DNA of 64,000 nucleotides from B30-G6 sp964633115 (GTDB taxonomy: Bacteria > Desulfobacterota > Desulfobacteria > Desulfobacterales > B30-G6): assembly GCA_964633115.1 (NCBI GenBank), contig CAZWEO010000018.1, positions 1 to 64,000 of the forward strand. The letters are read 5' to 3'. The stretch's first letter is position 1; every line of letters starts with the position of its first letter. Below, one piece after another: positions 44,811 through 53,101 of this stretch. The notes beneath the pieces are model-generated. The model ran no database searches. It saw nothing but the letters and a program-made list of their open reading frames with translations, and was not told where the DNA came from. A program made the position numbers and the translations under genes.

Positions 44811-45533
44811 ATGAAGGCAACATTTAAATTGGGACTCGTCACACTTTTCACCGTGCTTATTTGGACAGGCAATGCATGGGCAGCAAATTTCATGGCAATT
44901 TCGGCGAAGGAATTAAAAACGAAATTGGATGCGGGAGAAGGACTCTTTCTACTCAACCCCTTAAGCGATATTGAATTCAACGAGGGGCATATCCCGGGTT
45001 CAGTCAACGTGCCTTTGCACACCCTGTCCACAACTTCAAAACTGCCCAAAAATAAGGAGACGCTGATCGTTACTTACTGCTTAGGGCCCAAATGAGTGAT
45101 GTATAAAAAGGCCGCCAGTTTGGTGGCAAAAAAAGGTTACCAAAACATTAAGGTTTTCAGGGACGGTATTCCCGGTTGGGTTAAGTCTGGCTATCCTTTA
45201 GCCAGGGAGAATGCATTGTCAAAGACAAAAGTACCAACGGTCAATGCGGGCAATTTAAAAGGTATTCTTGAGGATGTCGTTATTGTGGATATCAGAACAC
45301 CATCACTATATAAAATGGGTTGGTTCAAAGATAGCCATAAAATTCCGCTGGCCGAGCTCTCAGCGCGATATGGCGAATTAACAAAAAATGAAGCTATTGT
45401 GGTCGTGGATCATGCTGGAAAACAGGTTTTAACTGCCAGCCGATTTCTAAAAAGCAAAGGATTTGAAAAGGTCCAGCGTCTGCAAGGCGGTCTGATGGCC
45501 TGTGTCAGTAGTGGCATTCCGTTAGAGAAATAG
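44811..45533 (+). CDS. Secreted two-domain rhodanese, candidate selenoprotein (TGA at codon 95)
   Basis: Read through the in-frame TGA at 45093-45095, the gene gives 240 residues. The signal peptide is about 1-25 (NAWA). Rhodanese domain 1 (about 28-125) has the loop TYCLGPK-U, that is C90-x-G-P-x-U95, then the usual helix KKAASLVAKKGYQNIKVFRDGIPGWVKSGYPL. Rhodanese domain 2 (about 140-238) has no Cys in its loop (VVVDHAGKQ). In the Cys-containing relatives this loop reads C-x-G-P-x-C, so TGA sits precisely on the second cysteine. AAAGGAGG precedes ATG 44811. A SECIS-like hairpin follows at 45111. Domain 1 homology continues without shift on both sides of the TGA. If not recoded, the product would be a 94-aa stub. 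Confidence 0.8.
45111..45127 (+). promoter_or_regulatory. Candidate bacterial SECIS hairpin
   Basis: GCCGCC (45111-45116) pairs with GGTGGC (45122-45127, one G-U pair) around the loop AGTTT. The loop begins 21 nt after the TGA and has G as its second base. This distance and a G in the first two loop positions are the known features of bacterial selenocysteine insertion elements. Confidence 0.65.
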
Positions 45534-45597
45534 CGATCATTTGAAATGAAAATGCCCAAAATTCATTGGAAGAACCAATGAAAGTGTGGTGATCATT

Positions 45598-47190
45598 ATG
45601 CTTAAAAAAATGGATTTAAAGAAAAGACTAATCGTTATCTTTGGAATCGTTATACTTGGCTTTGGCGTGATGGCGGTCAATGAACATGCTGCCTTGAACC
45701 AAAATAAACAAATGGCGGGTATTATCAAAACCGAAAAACTCCATTTGATTCTAGATGTCGAAAAAGCCGCCCAAAGTGGTCATGCGATCTTGAACTTTAT
45801 TGAATCGAGTGCGACGTCTGCCACGGATACGGATCTTATTAAAGCGGAGAAGCTGAAAGAAGAATTGATTGCACATCTGAAACAGGTCACCACATCTGAT
45901 CAAGAGGGTAGTATGGTCAAAGAGCTTGAACAGATGGCATCCTTAACAGAAGAGGTGTACGAAGTTGGTACAAAATTGGTAGAATTGAACATCGATCAAG
46001 AGTTTACCGAAATTCCGGCTGCTATGGAAAGTTTTGAGAAAATAAGCAGTCAATATAGAAATAATATCAAAATATTACAAGAAGAAGGCAGGAAAGACCT
46101 AGAAGGCGCTCTAGATCAGATGGCATACGTGTCTGATCGGGGCGTCAAGTATGGTCTACTCATTACGATCACAATGGTGGCGGCAATGATCGTACTACCA
46201 TTCTTATTTATCCGATCGATGATTGCTCGTCTCGGAAAAATTTTTCAAAACCTGCAGGTAAATGCAAATCAAGTTGCTGATGCATCAGGCCAAATATCAT
46301 CGGCGAATCATATCTTAGCAGAAGGTGCATCCGAACAAGCGGCATCCATTGAAGAAACATCTTCTTCCCTGGAAGAAATGTCCGCAATGACAAGTCAGAA
46401 TGCCGATAATGCCACCCAGGCAGATCAATCTATGTGTGCCGCCAGTAAAGAGGTGGTACATGCAAACGAATCCATGCAACAATTGACCCAGTCTATGACA
46501 GCTATTTCAAATGCCAGCGAAGACACTTCGAAGATTATCAAAACCATTGACGAGATTGCATTTCAGACCAACTTGCTTGCCCTTAATGCCGCTGTTGAGG
46601 CCGCCAGGGCGGGTGAGGCCGGTGCCGGATTTGCTGTTGTAGCGGATGAGGTACGAAATCTGGCCATGCGGGCAGCGGATGCCGCTAAAAGTACAACCGA
46701 ACTGATAGATGAGACGGTTATGAAAATCAGTAATGGCAGCAAACTAGTCGCTACGACACATGAAGTCTTCAACAAGGTTTCAGAGAGTACCCAAAAGGGT
46801 AAAGAAATAGTAGGTGAGATTGCCGCGGCTTCCAGCGAACAAGCCCAGGGAATCGGCCAAATCAGTAAAGCTGTTAACGAGATGGATAAGGTGGTTCAAA
46901 AAAATGCTGCCAGTACAGAGGAGTCAGCCAGTGCCGCAGAGGAGATGGATATCCAGGCAGATCAGATGAAAGCATCCGTGTATGAGCTGATGAAATTGAT
47001 CGGTGTAAAATGCAATGACAGCGCCATAGAAAGCAAAGTAGCAATGAATTGTGAAAAATTGAACCCACAACCCGACGAGATACCAAAATTGGATACAGGG
47101 AAAACAAGGTTTTCAAATAGGAATACAGCAAAGGCCACACCAGAACAACTGATTCCCATGGAGGATGAAGATTCGTTCAAAGATTTCTAA
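45598..47190 (+). CDS. Methyl-accepting chemotaxis protein
   Basis: A 530-aa inner-membrane chemoreceptor. TM1 is about 10-27 and TM2 about 182-203. The periplasmic helical sensor between them (about 30-180) has a four-helix-bundle character. A long cytoplasmic coiled coil carries the hairpin tip EIAFQTNLLALNAAVEAARAGEAGAGFAVVADEVRNLA. A canonical HAMP domain is not evident after TM2. The chosen ATG at 45598 follows a GGTGAT-like site; an in-frame GTG 12 nt upstream is possible. No che genes lie nearby. The ligand is unknown. Confidence 0.92.
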   Translation: MLKKMDLKKRLIVIFGIVILGFGVMAVNEHAALNQNKQMAGIIKTEKLHLILDVEKAAQSGHAILNFIESSATSATDTDLIKAEKLKEELIAHLKQVTTSDQEGSMVKELEQMASLTEEVYEVGTKLVELNIDQEFTEIPAAMESFEKISSQYRNNIKILQEEGRKDLEGALDQMAYVSDRGVKYGLLITITMVAAMIVLPFLFIRSMIARLGKIFQNLQVNANQVADASGQISSANHILAEGASEQAASIEETSSSLEEMSAMTSQNADNATQADQSMCAASKEVVHANESMQQLTQSMTAISNASEDTSKIIKTIDEIAFQTNLLALNAAVEAARAGEAGAGFAVVADEVRNLAMRAADAAKSTTELIDETVMKISNGSKLVATTHEVFNKVSESTQKGKEIVGEIAAASSEQAQGIGQISKAVNEMDKVVQKNAASTEESASAAEEMDIQADQMKASVYELMKLIGVKCNDSAIESKVAMNCEKLNPQPDEIPKLDTGKTRFSNRNTAKATPEQLIPMEDEDSFKDF

Positions 47191-47266
47191 CTACGGTGCA
47201 AACAATTCCAGTATTGGGGTGGTTCATTTAAACCCGCCCAACCCTATTATTCACTACACATTCTGT

Positions 47267-47464
47267 TTGAAATATCTTACCGCAATTGGAACCTATCGCC
47301 AAATACTACAGCAACATCCCGGTCAGAAGGCCATTATCGCCAGTGGGTATTCGGGAACTGATCGGGTTAAAGCAACCCTGCGCCTGGGTGCCGGTTCCTA
47401 CATTCGCAAACCGTATCTCCTGGAAACAATTGGCAAGGCGGTCAAAACTGTTCTGGCAAGATAA
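47267..47464 (+). pseudogene. Response-regulator receiver domain remnant
   Basis: The stretch YRQILQQHPGQKAIIASGYSG ... LGAGSYIRKPYLLETIGKAV reads as the second half of a REC domain of the kind found at the C-terminus of hybrid histidine kinases (the conserved Lys of the K-P motif is in RKPY). The N-terminal half with the phospho-acceptor Asp is absent. It is a leftover, not a working gene. Confidence 0.65.
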
Positions 47465-47508
47465 ACCAACCCACAAACCCTCTATGCAGTTAGCTATGAT
47501 TTGCTTGA

Positions 47509-47730
47509 CGAATCTGTTTCGTAGGAACCCAAAATTTCATTGATTTTGTTATAAGTCTGGAATATCAATCCGCCGCAAATCTGTTTGACCTCTGGAGTCC
47601 CCACCAAATCACCGGCAATATCTTTACAGCGGGTTCCTTTGAAATTGTCAATATGTTGCAGTCCGAATCGATGACGGCCAATGAAGGTAGTGTTGAATGT
47701 AATTTGACGGTTACGCTGCTATACCGGTGA
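47509..47730 (+). pseudogene. Unidentified C-terminal gene remnant
   Basis: An open frame without a convincing start ends at TGA 47728 and contains protein-like sequence (NLFDLWSPHQITGNIFTAGS, then MLQSESMTANEGSVECNLTV). I do not recognise it. It sits among other remnants in the 47465-47881 spacer, so I read it as a truncated gene end. Confidence 0.35.
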
Positions 47731-47881
47731 TCGACGCCATCATTATTTTTGTATGGGTTTAATACTAGGTATTGGTTTTGTATGACTTTCTATATCTATC
47801 AGTGGCCAATGGTATGATGAGTCTCTGCCCTCAAAAATCCCTTCTGACGGGATTGTCCTGGTATGAAATCAACCCAGTTCT

Positions 47882-49066
47882 TTACTGGGACAAAGAATTT
47901 TTTTGCATAAGATTATTCTGATACATGCTATTTGAAGTCTCCCCTTTAGGGTGCTTGTTGCTCATTGAGCCCGGGGATTTTTTAATCTCAGCCATCATTC
48001 GCAGCCAGGCATCTTTATTATAACCCGGCATCTGACCCGTGTGTTGATAGAAGGGTAGATGAAGATTTTGGACATGGAATAGATATTCATTGTTCGAAAT
48101 TCCGGTATACCAGTAGCCGGTCGCTCTTGCCAGCAATGATCCCCCTAAAAACAGCGAACAGATAGCAACGACATAAATCCATGGCTTCATAACGCCGCCT
48201 CGCTTATGGCTGGAAAGATACAGTGTGTTGTTTTCCGGGCAGACACTTACGCATTTAAAACAGGCGTGGCATTCATCCGATATAACCGTTGTTGTCTGGT
48301 GAGGCCGAATGTCAACCGGGCAGGCTTGGGTGCATTGCCGGCAGTCGGTGCAGGTTTGGCTGTTGCGGTGGATCTTAAAAATACTCATAAAGCTCAGAGC
48401 ACCCAGCAGCGCGCCATAAGGGCAGAGGTAGCGGCACCAGAAATTGCGTACTAGGATGGAAAGAATCACCAAAGCAGATAGAACCCAGAATGTAAATACT
48501 GAAATGTTTTCAAAAAAGTACAACATCTTGATATCGGCCACCATGTTGTAGGGACTATAGATAAAATAATCCAGCGCGAAAACATTCATTTTGACTATGA
48601 TTCCCCACAAAAAAAAGGCCAACAAAAGGTATTTAAGGCTGCGTAGTGGATAGTCTAACCAACGTGGGATTTGGATAGATTTTCGAAAAATGAGGCTATG
48701 CAAACGGTTTAAATATTCGGTTAGGAGTCCGAAAGGGCATACCCAGCTACAAAATCCACGTTTTAACAGGATTGCGGTCGATAAAATGATCAACAGAATG
48801 ACTAGACCGGAGGGATGAACACGATTGAAAATACCCGTTAGAAGCCAGTACTTGAGGCTAATCAGAGAGCTAATAGGTAAAAAGGCTTCAATTCCAGGCG
48901 GCCGGGAAATGGTCGCTAACATACCATTCTCCAGCTGCTTTATAAAAAGACTAAATTGCACCCCTATAAGAACCGTCGTGGCTAAAAAAAGATATTGAAC
49001 GATTCTGCGAAGGATCTGAATATTGCTGAGATTGATATTTTGAAAATACCTTAAAAATCGATGCAT
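47882..49066 (-). CDS. Membrane polyferredoxin (NapH/CcoG-like 4Fe-4S protein)
   Basis: A 394-aa protein with about five or six transmembrane helices. Two C-x3-C-P loops at the membrane face (CSWVCPFGLL, CRYLCPYGALLG) and two adjacent 4Fe-4S ferredoxin motifs (CTDCRQCTQACPVD and CHACFKCVSVCPEN) are visible. It is a typical NapH/YccM-type quinol-oxidising or electron-relay subunit. A final helix (PWIYVVAICSLFLGGSLL) and a periplasmic tail follow. I place the start at ATG 49066; a GTG at 49072 is in frame. It could feed electrons to a periplasmic reductase such as the octahaem cytochrome 9 kb away, but no direct link is seen. Confidence 0.85.
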   Translation of the reverse strand: MHRFLRYFQNINLSNIQILRRIVQYLFLATTVLIGVQFSLFIKQLENGMLATISRPPGIEAFLPISSLISLKYWLLTGIFNRVHPSGLVILLIILSTAILLKRGFCSWVCPFGLLTEYLNRLHSLIFRKSIQIPRWLDYPLRSLKYLLLAFFLWGIIVKMNVFALDYFIYSPYNMVADIKMLYFFENISVFTFWVLSALVILSILVRNFWCRYLCPYGALLGALSFMSIFKIHRNSQTCTDCRQCTQACPVDIRPHQTTTVISDECHACFKCVSVCPENNTLYLSSHKRGGVMKPWIYVVAICSLFLGGSLLARATGYWYTGISNNEYLFHVQNLHLPFYQHTGQMPGYNKDAWLRMMAEIKKSPGSMSNKHPKGETSNSMYQNNLMQKNSLSQ

Positions 49067-49078
49067 GGTCACAGACTT

Positions 49079-49284
49079 GGGGCTGTTTCTAAATTAGGAT
49101 TTTGGTTCAAGATCAAGGCGGCTGAACGTTTTAACCCGCAGGAATATTGGTAGTATTTTGAGGTTTTAAAACGCGAGGCCAACACAGTTTATCGAGCCAT
49201 AGCTCTACGAGCGATGGCTGAATTGGGCCAATCAGGCTTTGCCGAAGGCTATGCCCGACCCATGGACCATTAAGAAACAGCCCC
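49079..49284. mobile_element. MITE-like element with 12-bp perfect terminal inverted repeats
   Basis: GGGGCTGTTTCT (49079-49090) and its complement AGAAACAGCCCC (49273-49284) bound a 206-bp non-coding stretch between two same-strand genes. No transposase frame fits inside. No clear target duplication is visible. Confidence 0.55.
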
Positions 49285-49955
49285 TATGACGTAATTTTTA
49301 TCCACTGATCGATATGGGTTTGTTTCACCAGCATCTCGCGAACCTTTTCCATCCACAAATCCCGGAACTGATTGATTTCATCCTGCCGGGCTGTCTCTGC
49401 AAGGACCTTTTGCATCAATTCTCCCATTCTTTTACTTTTTTCGGCGGGAAAGGGGATATTCTGCGGGTAAAATTTGACCAGCACAGTATGTCCGGTATCT
49501 AATCGGGTAAACTCGAAGCAGAGCGCTGTGTCTTCAATTTTTTCCGGGTTGAATCGGAGCAGATCCTTGCGGTTGAACTTGTGACCCAGCCCCTTGAAGC
49601 CGCTTTGCGGGGCGGCACCCGTCAGCAGCGAAAACACCTGACCGATGACTCCATACACGCCTTCGCCGGGATCGCCGTATACCGTGACGGCGATATCGCC
49701 CCGGACGGGTATATCGTTCACATAAAGCGTCTTGAGAGCTTCCCGGCAGCACAGGTAGGCAGCGGCGGTGGTGGGGCAGGCATGGCCCGCCATCTTGACC
49801 ACATCCAGAAAGCTGTAATCGATGATGTCATCCGCTTTCTTGAAGGCGCCCAGCGTGAGGGCCAGGGGCTCCCGCATCCGCAAGGGCTCCAACTCGGCAA
49901 AAAAGTCTCTGAATCCATCCTTGCGCTCTGCCCCGGTGTTGTCCGGCATTTTCAT
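49284..49955 (-). CDS. FmdE-family protein
   Basis: A 223-aa protein of the FmdE (FwdE) family. The signature GHACPTTAAAYLCCREAL (about 58-75) contains the conserved G-H-x-C-P motif, and the GDPGEGVYGVIGQVFSLLTGAAPQ segment follows. The family is named for a protein encoded with formylmethanofuran dehydrogenase, but bacterial members occur with molybdenum enzymes and metal homeostasis genes and their function is unproven. The usual C-terminal zinc ribbon is missing. The ATG at 49955 has AAGGA upstream. It follows the DUF2249 gene by 7 bp. Confidence 0.8.
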   Translation of the reverse strand: MKMPDNTGAERKDGFRDFFAELEPLRMREPLALTLGAFKKADDIIDYSFLDVVKMAGHACPTTAAAYLCCREALKTLYVNDIPVRGDIAVTVYGDPGEGVYGVIGQVFSLLTGAAPQSGFKGLGHKFNRKDLLRFNPEKIEDTALCFEFTRLDTGHTVLVKFYPQNIPFPAEKSKRMGELMQKVLAETARQDEINQFRDLWMEKVREMLVKQTHIDQWIKITS

Positions 49956-49962
49956 ACCATCC

Positions 49963-50196
49963 TTATGTGCGTTTGATATTTACAATCCAATCCACCGGTC
50001 CCTGCTGCTCGTATTGCCACTCGAACTTACCTTTTTCTTCAGCTTCAAATTGATAATACAGTGGTTTGGGGTCGTGGTCGTTTATGATCCTGAGCGTCTC
50101 ACCCGGCTGCAAGGCTTCCCATTTCTGAAAAATCATTTTATGACGTTGGGGCGGCGGCAGCGGCCTTAAGTCCAGGGTTTCAATTCCAGTATTCAT
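49963..50196 (-). CDS. DUF2249 domain protein
   Basis: A 77-aa protein with the DUF2249 signature: LDLRPLPPPQRHKMIFQKWEAL, then LRIINDHDPKPLYYQFEAE and a closing W-x-V tail (DWIVNI). DUF2249 proteins are often encoded with nitrogen-oxide or hemerythrin-related genes, and the fold is SirA-like. The start has AGGAGG with 7-nt spacing. It is co-transcribed with the FmdE-family gene. Confidence 0.88.
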   Translation of the reverse strand: MNTGIETLDLRPLPPPQRHKMIFQKWEALQPGETLRIINDHDPKPLYYQFEAEEKGKFEWQYEQQGPVDWIVNIKRT

Positions 50197-50393
50197 TTTT
50201 TTGCCTCCTAGGATAAAGTGGATATATTGTGTATATATGCTACATAGTGGTGCCGTTGGCCTTGACTTAGATCAAGATTGAAAAAGAAAAAGCGACGCGA
50301 TTCCATTCGAGGCTCGGGAAGTTTTGATACAACATAGGTCATTACCGCCAAGGATACCGTTTTAATACGCGCGACAAGCTAAGGAAAAACCAG

Positions 50394-50603
50394 TTGAAGT
50401 ACAAAGTCGCCATCCCCATGGCACATGCGCCGGGCAATCATGTCACGCATGATATCCCGGTCATAATGCGAAACTATCGTTCGGGGGGCACACCCTGGGC
50501 AGTTATCATCGATCCGTCAGGAAGAGTGGTTTTTAATAACTTTCATATTGAAATGGAACCGGCAACCCAGATGTTAAAAAAATTGCTTTCATATAAAGAT
50601 TAA
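50394..50603 (+). pseudogene. Thioredoxin-fold protein fragment (C-terminal half)
   Basis: A 69-aa TTG-start frame (open from 50328) carries the C-terminal half of a TlpA/redoxin-type domain: VAIPMAHAPGN, then YRSGGTPWAVIIDPSGRVVF with the cis-proline, and a terminal helix. The N-terminal half with the C-x-x-C is absent, so this is the truncated end of a former gene. Confidence 0.6.
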
Positions 50604-50644
50604 CTAGCAATCGACCCAACTAAATGGACTCGGATCTTTTGGCT

Positions 50645-50679
50645 GATTTGAACCTACGACTTTCTACTCCCAAAGCAGA
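50645..50679 (-). other. Degenerate tRNA-Pro(TGG)-like remnant
   Basis: On the minus strand these 35 nt resemble the anticodon arm, variable loop and T-arm 5' half of tRNA-Pro: TCTGC/GTAGA stem with TTTGGGA loop, then GTCGTAGGTTCAAATC. About 28 of 35 bases agree with a typical tRNA-Pro(TGG) from memory. The D-arm, acceptor stem and T-stem 3' half are absent, so it is not functional. It may be an old attachment-site scar. Confidence 0.45.
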
Positions 50680-50718
50680 TAATCTGTCGTACACTTTTCT
50701 CTTTGACTGTCTAATTTA

Positions 50719-50977
50719 AATTTGAATTCCCCGCTGCTTGGCAGCGGCCGCAGTAAACAGCAGTAGATGAATTCAAATTGTAGGTTAAGATCCTTTTTTG
50801 GCGAAAGTGTGATACCGAAATACCTTGTAGCAACTCGACTTGAGCTCGTCGACAAGTCTTGCTACAGGGATAGGGATTTTTGCCTAAATCATAAGAACCG
50901 ACAGGGTCTAAGTCGTTGACCGCATCGGAGGACGCAGTCGCGTTCCATAAAATCGTGCTACGATTTTATTTGCGTCT
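50719..50977. repeat. Nested inverted repeats in the 459-bp spacer before oppF
   Basis: Three structures are visible: an 11-bp dyad 50719-50729/50769-50779 enclosing CCGCTGC-TTG-GCAGCGG; a dyad with TGTAGCAA/TTGCTACA arms near 50827-50867; and GACGCA/TGCGTC arms (about 50931-50977) enclosing the ATAAAATCG/CGATTTTAT hairpin. No gene is supported between 50604 and 51062. Confidence 0.55.
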
Positions 50978-51062
50978 TCTAAGTTACTCGATTTTATCCC
51001 TCCTTTGTGCATGCTGTCGGCCGAAAAGGGTACCTATCGGGTACCTGGAAGGATTTTGCAGT

Positions 51063-52079
51063 CTATAATCGGTTTTCTTCGACGCCATGGCAGGCTACGA
51101 TTCTACCGGAATCATGGGGGGTCATTTTGGGAATTTCCCAGCGACACCGTTTTTCCGTAAAATGGCAGCGGGTATGAAAAATGCAGCCGGGCGGTAGGTC
51201 TATGGGAGTCGGGACTTCACCTTTTAGTCTAATATGTTTAGGTTGATGTTCCCCGATTTTGGGTATGGCGCTAAGCAGCGCTTTGGTATAGGGATGCAGC
51301 GGGGATTCAAACAGAGATTTTACATCCGAAAGCTCACAAAGGGTTCCCAGATACATGACCGCTACGCGGGTGCTGATATGTTCAACAACCGATAGGTCGT
51401 GGGTTATGAATAGATAGGTCAAATCTCTCTTTTCCTGAGCGTCCATGAGCAGATTCAAGATCTGGGCCTGTATGGAAACATCAAGGGCGGAGACAGGTTC
51501 ATCGGCAGCAATGAACTCTGGATCGACCATCAGTGCGCGAGCGATACTGATTCGCTGGCGCTGTCCTCCGGAAAATTCATGCGGATACCGATCCGACCAT
51601 TTCGGATCGACGCCCACCTGTTCCATGACATCCGCTGCCTTTTCCCTCACTGCGGATTGGGAGATCCCCCGGTTATGAAAAATGACAGGTTCTTCCAGGG
51701 TTTTTTCCACGGTCATGCGGGGATTAAGGGAGGCGTAAGGATCCTGAAAAATCATTTGCATCTGCGTGCGAAACGGAAGCATTTCTCCTGAATCCAGGTT
51801 GTCGATCCGGTCTCCTTTAAAGTAAATTTCTCCGCTATTCAGATCATACAGCCTGACAATAGCCCTCGCCAGAGTTGATTTACCGCAACCGCTTTCGCCG
51901 ACAACGCTTAATGTTTCACCCGCCTTGATACTGAAGGTGACATCATTAACCGCTTTTACGATGGTTTTCCTACGATTGATACGACCGTTTTCAAAGCGGA
52001 GCTGTTCCAGGAATCCACCGGAAATGTCAAAATGCTTTACGACATTTTTTATTTTCAGTATGTCAGGGCCATTTTTCAT
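51063..52079 (-). CDS. oppF: Oligopeptide/dipeptide ABC transporter ATP-binding protein (OppF-like)
   Basis: A 338-aa ATPase of a peptide importer. Walker A is VVGESGCGKSTLAR, the ABC signature is FSGGQRQRISIARALM and Walker B is FIAADEPVSALDVS. The OppF-type C-terminal oligo_HPY domain carries PIDLPPGCIFHTRCHF with conserved cysteines, suggesting an iron-sulfur or zinc centre in the family. It is the last gene of oppABCDF on the minus strand. Confidence 0.93.
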   Translation of the reverse strand: MKNGPDILKIKNVVKHFDISGGFLEQLRFENGRINRRKTIVKAVNDVTFSIKAGETLSVVGESGCGKSTLARAIVRLYDLNSGEIYFKGDRIDNLDSGEMLPFRTQMQMIFQDPYASLNPRMTVEKTLEEPVIFHNRGISQSAVREKAADVMEQVGVDPKWSDRYPHEFSGGQRQRISIARALMVDPEFIAADEPVSALDVSIQAQILNLLMDAQEKRDLTYLFITHDLSVVEHISTRVAVMYLGTLCELSDVKSLFESPLHPYTKALLSAIPKIGEHQPKHIRLKGEVPTPIDLPPGCIFHTRCHFTEKRCRWEIPKMTPHDSGRIVACHGVEENRL

Positions 52080-52128
52080 AAGGTATGGGATCTTTCAACC
52101 AAAAACGGTCGTTCTTTCCTGGGTGCTG

Positions 52129-53100
52129 TCATGATAACCGGTCGATAAAGTGGCAGGCCACAAGCCTGCCGGGATTGATCTGAACGAGATCCGGCCTTGC
52201 CTCTTTACAAACTTGTTCACTAATTACGCAACGCGGATGAAACGCACATCCATCCGGAATTTCTGTAAGATTGGGCATCATGCCCGGAATCTGTGCAAGT
52301 CGTCTGCCTTCCTGCCCCCTGCCGGGTAGAGAACCGATCAGTCCCTTTGTATACGGGTGCAGGGGAGTTGTCACAATATCCTTTGTTAAACCTTGTTCGA
52401 TAATTCTTCCGGCGTACATGACCGCGATTTTTTCGGTCACTTGGGAAACCACAGCGAGGTCATGGGTAATCAGCATCAATCCCATATCTTCTGTCGCGCA
52501 CAATTCAGACAAGAGGTCCATAATACCCGCCTGAATGGTCACATCGAGTGCTGTTGTTGGTTCATCCGCAATTATTAAAGAAGGATTTGTGAGCATCGCT
52601 ATGGCCACAACGATGCGTTGCCGCATACCACCCGAGCATTCATGGGGATATTGAAATAATCGTTTTTTAGGTGATGGGATATAAACCTTTTCCAACTTCT
52701 CAAGCGCAATATCCAGGGCATCATTTTTACTGATGCCTTTGTGAGCCATGATGGTTTCCGTCATCTGAGTGGCAACTGTCAGCACGGGATTGAGGGTCAT
52801 CATGGGGTCCTGAAAAATCATGCTGATCCGGTTGCCACGCAGATTCCGCATTTCTTCTGCCGACAGGTCATTCAACAATTTTCCTTCAAATTCAATACTT
52901 CCGGAAGATATGTATCCTGGTTTACTGATAAGGTTGATTATGGAAAAACCTGTTACGGATTTACCTGCGCCGCTTTCACCGACTATACCCAGTTTTTCAC
53001 GCTTGTCCAGGGTAAGGTTGATACCGTCGATGGCGGTCAACTCGCCGAACCTCAAAGCAAATTTTACTTCAAGATCTTTGATATGTAACAAGTGCTTCAT
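52129..53100 (-). CDS. oppD: Oligopeptide/dipeptide ABC transporter ATP-binding protein (OppD-like)
   Basis: A 323-aa ATPase partner of the previous gene product. Walker A is VGESGAGKSVTGFS, the signature is CSGGMRQRIVVAIAML, Walker B is LIIADEPTTALDVT, and the oligo_HPY C-terminal domain has PDGCAFHPRCVISEQVC. It is preceded by oppC, whose stop lies 1 bp before this start, indicating tight coupling. Confidence 0.94.
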   Translation of the reverse strand: MKHLLHIKDLEVKFALRFGELTAIDGINLTLDKREKLGIVGESGAGKSVTGFSIINLISKPGYISSGSIEFEGKLLNDLSAEEMRNLRGNRISMIFQDPMMTLNPVLTVATQMTETIMAHKGISKNDALDIALEKLEKVYIPSPKKRLFQYPHECSGGMRQRIVVAIAMLTNPSLIIADEPTTALDVTIQAGIMDLLSELCATEDMGLMLITHDLAVVSQVTEKIAVMYAGRIIEQGLTKDIVTTPLHPYTKGLIGSLPGRGQEGRRLAQIPGMMPNLTEIPDGCAFHPRCVISEQVCKEARPDLVQINPGRLVACHFIDRLS

Positions 53101-53101
53101 G

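Noticed and set aside
50325..50327. A second selenocysteine TGA upstream of the thioredoxin-like fragment
   Set aside because: The frame before this TGA shows no thioredoxin sequence or C-x-x-C, so it is simply a stop in degraded DNA.
50645..50679. A functional tRNA-Pro gene
   Set aside because: Only about half of the molecule is present; the acceptor stem, D-arm and the second half of the T-stem are missing.
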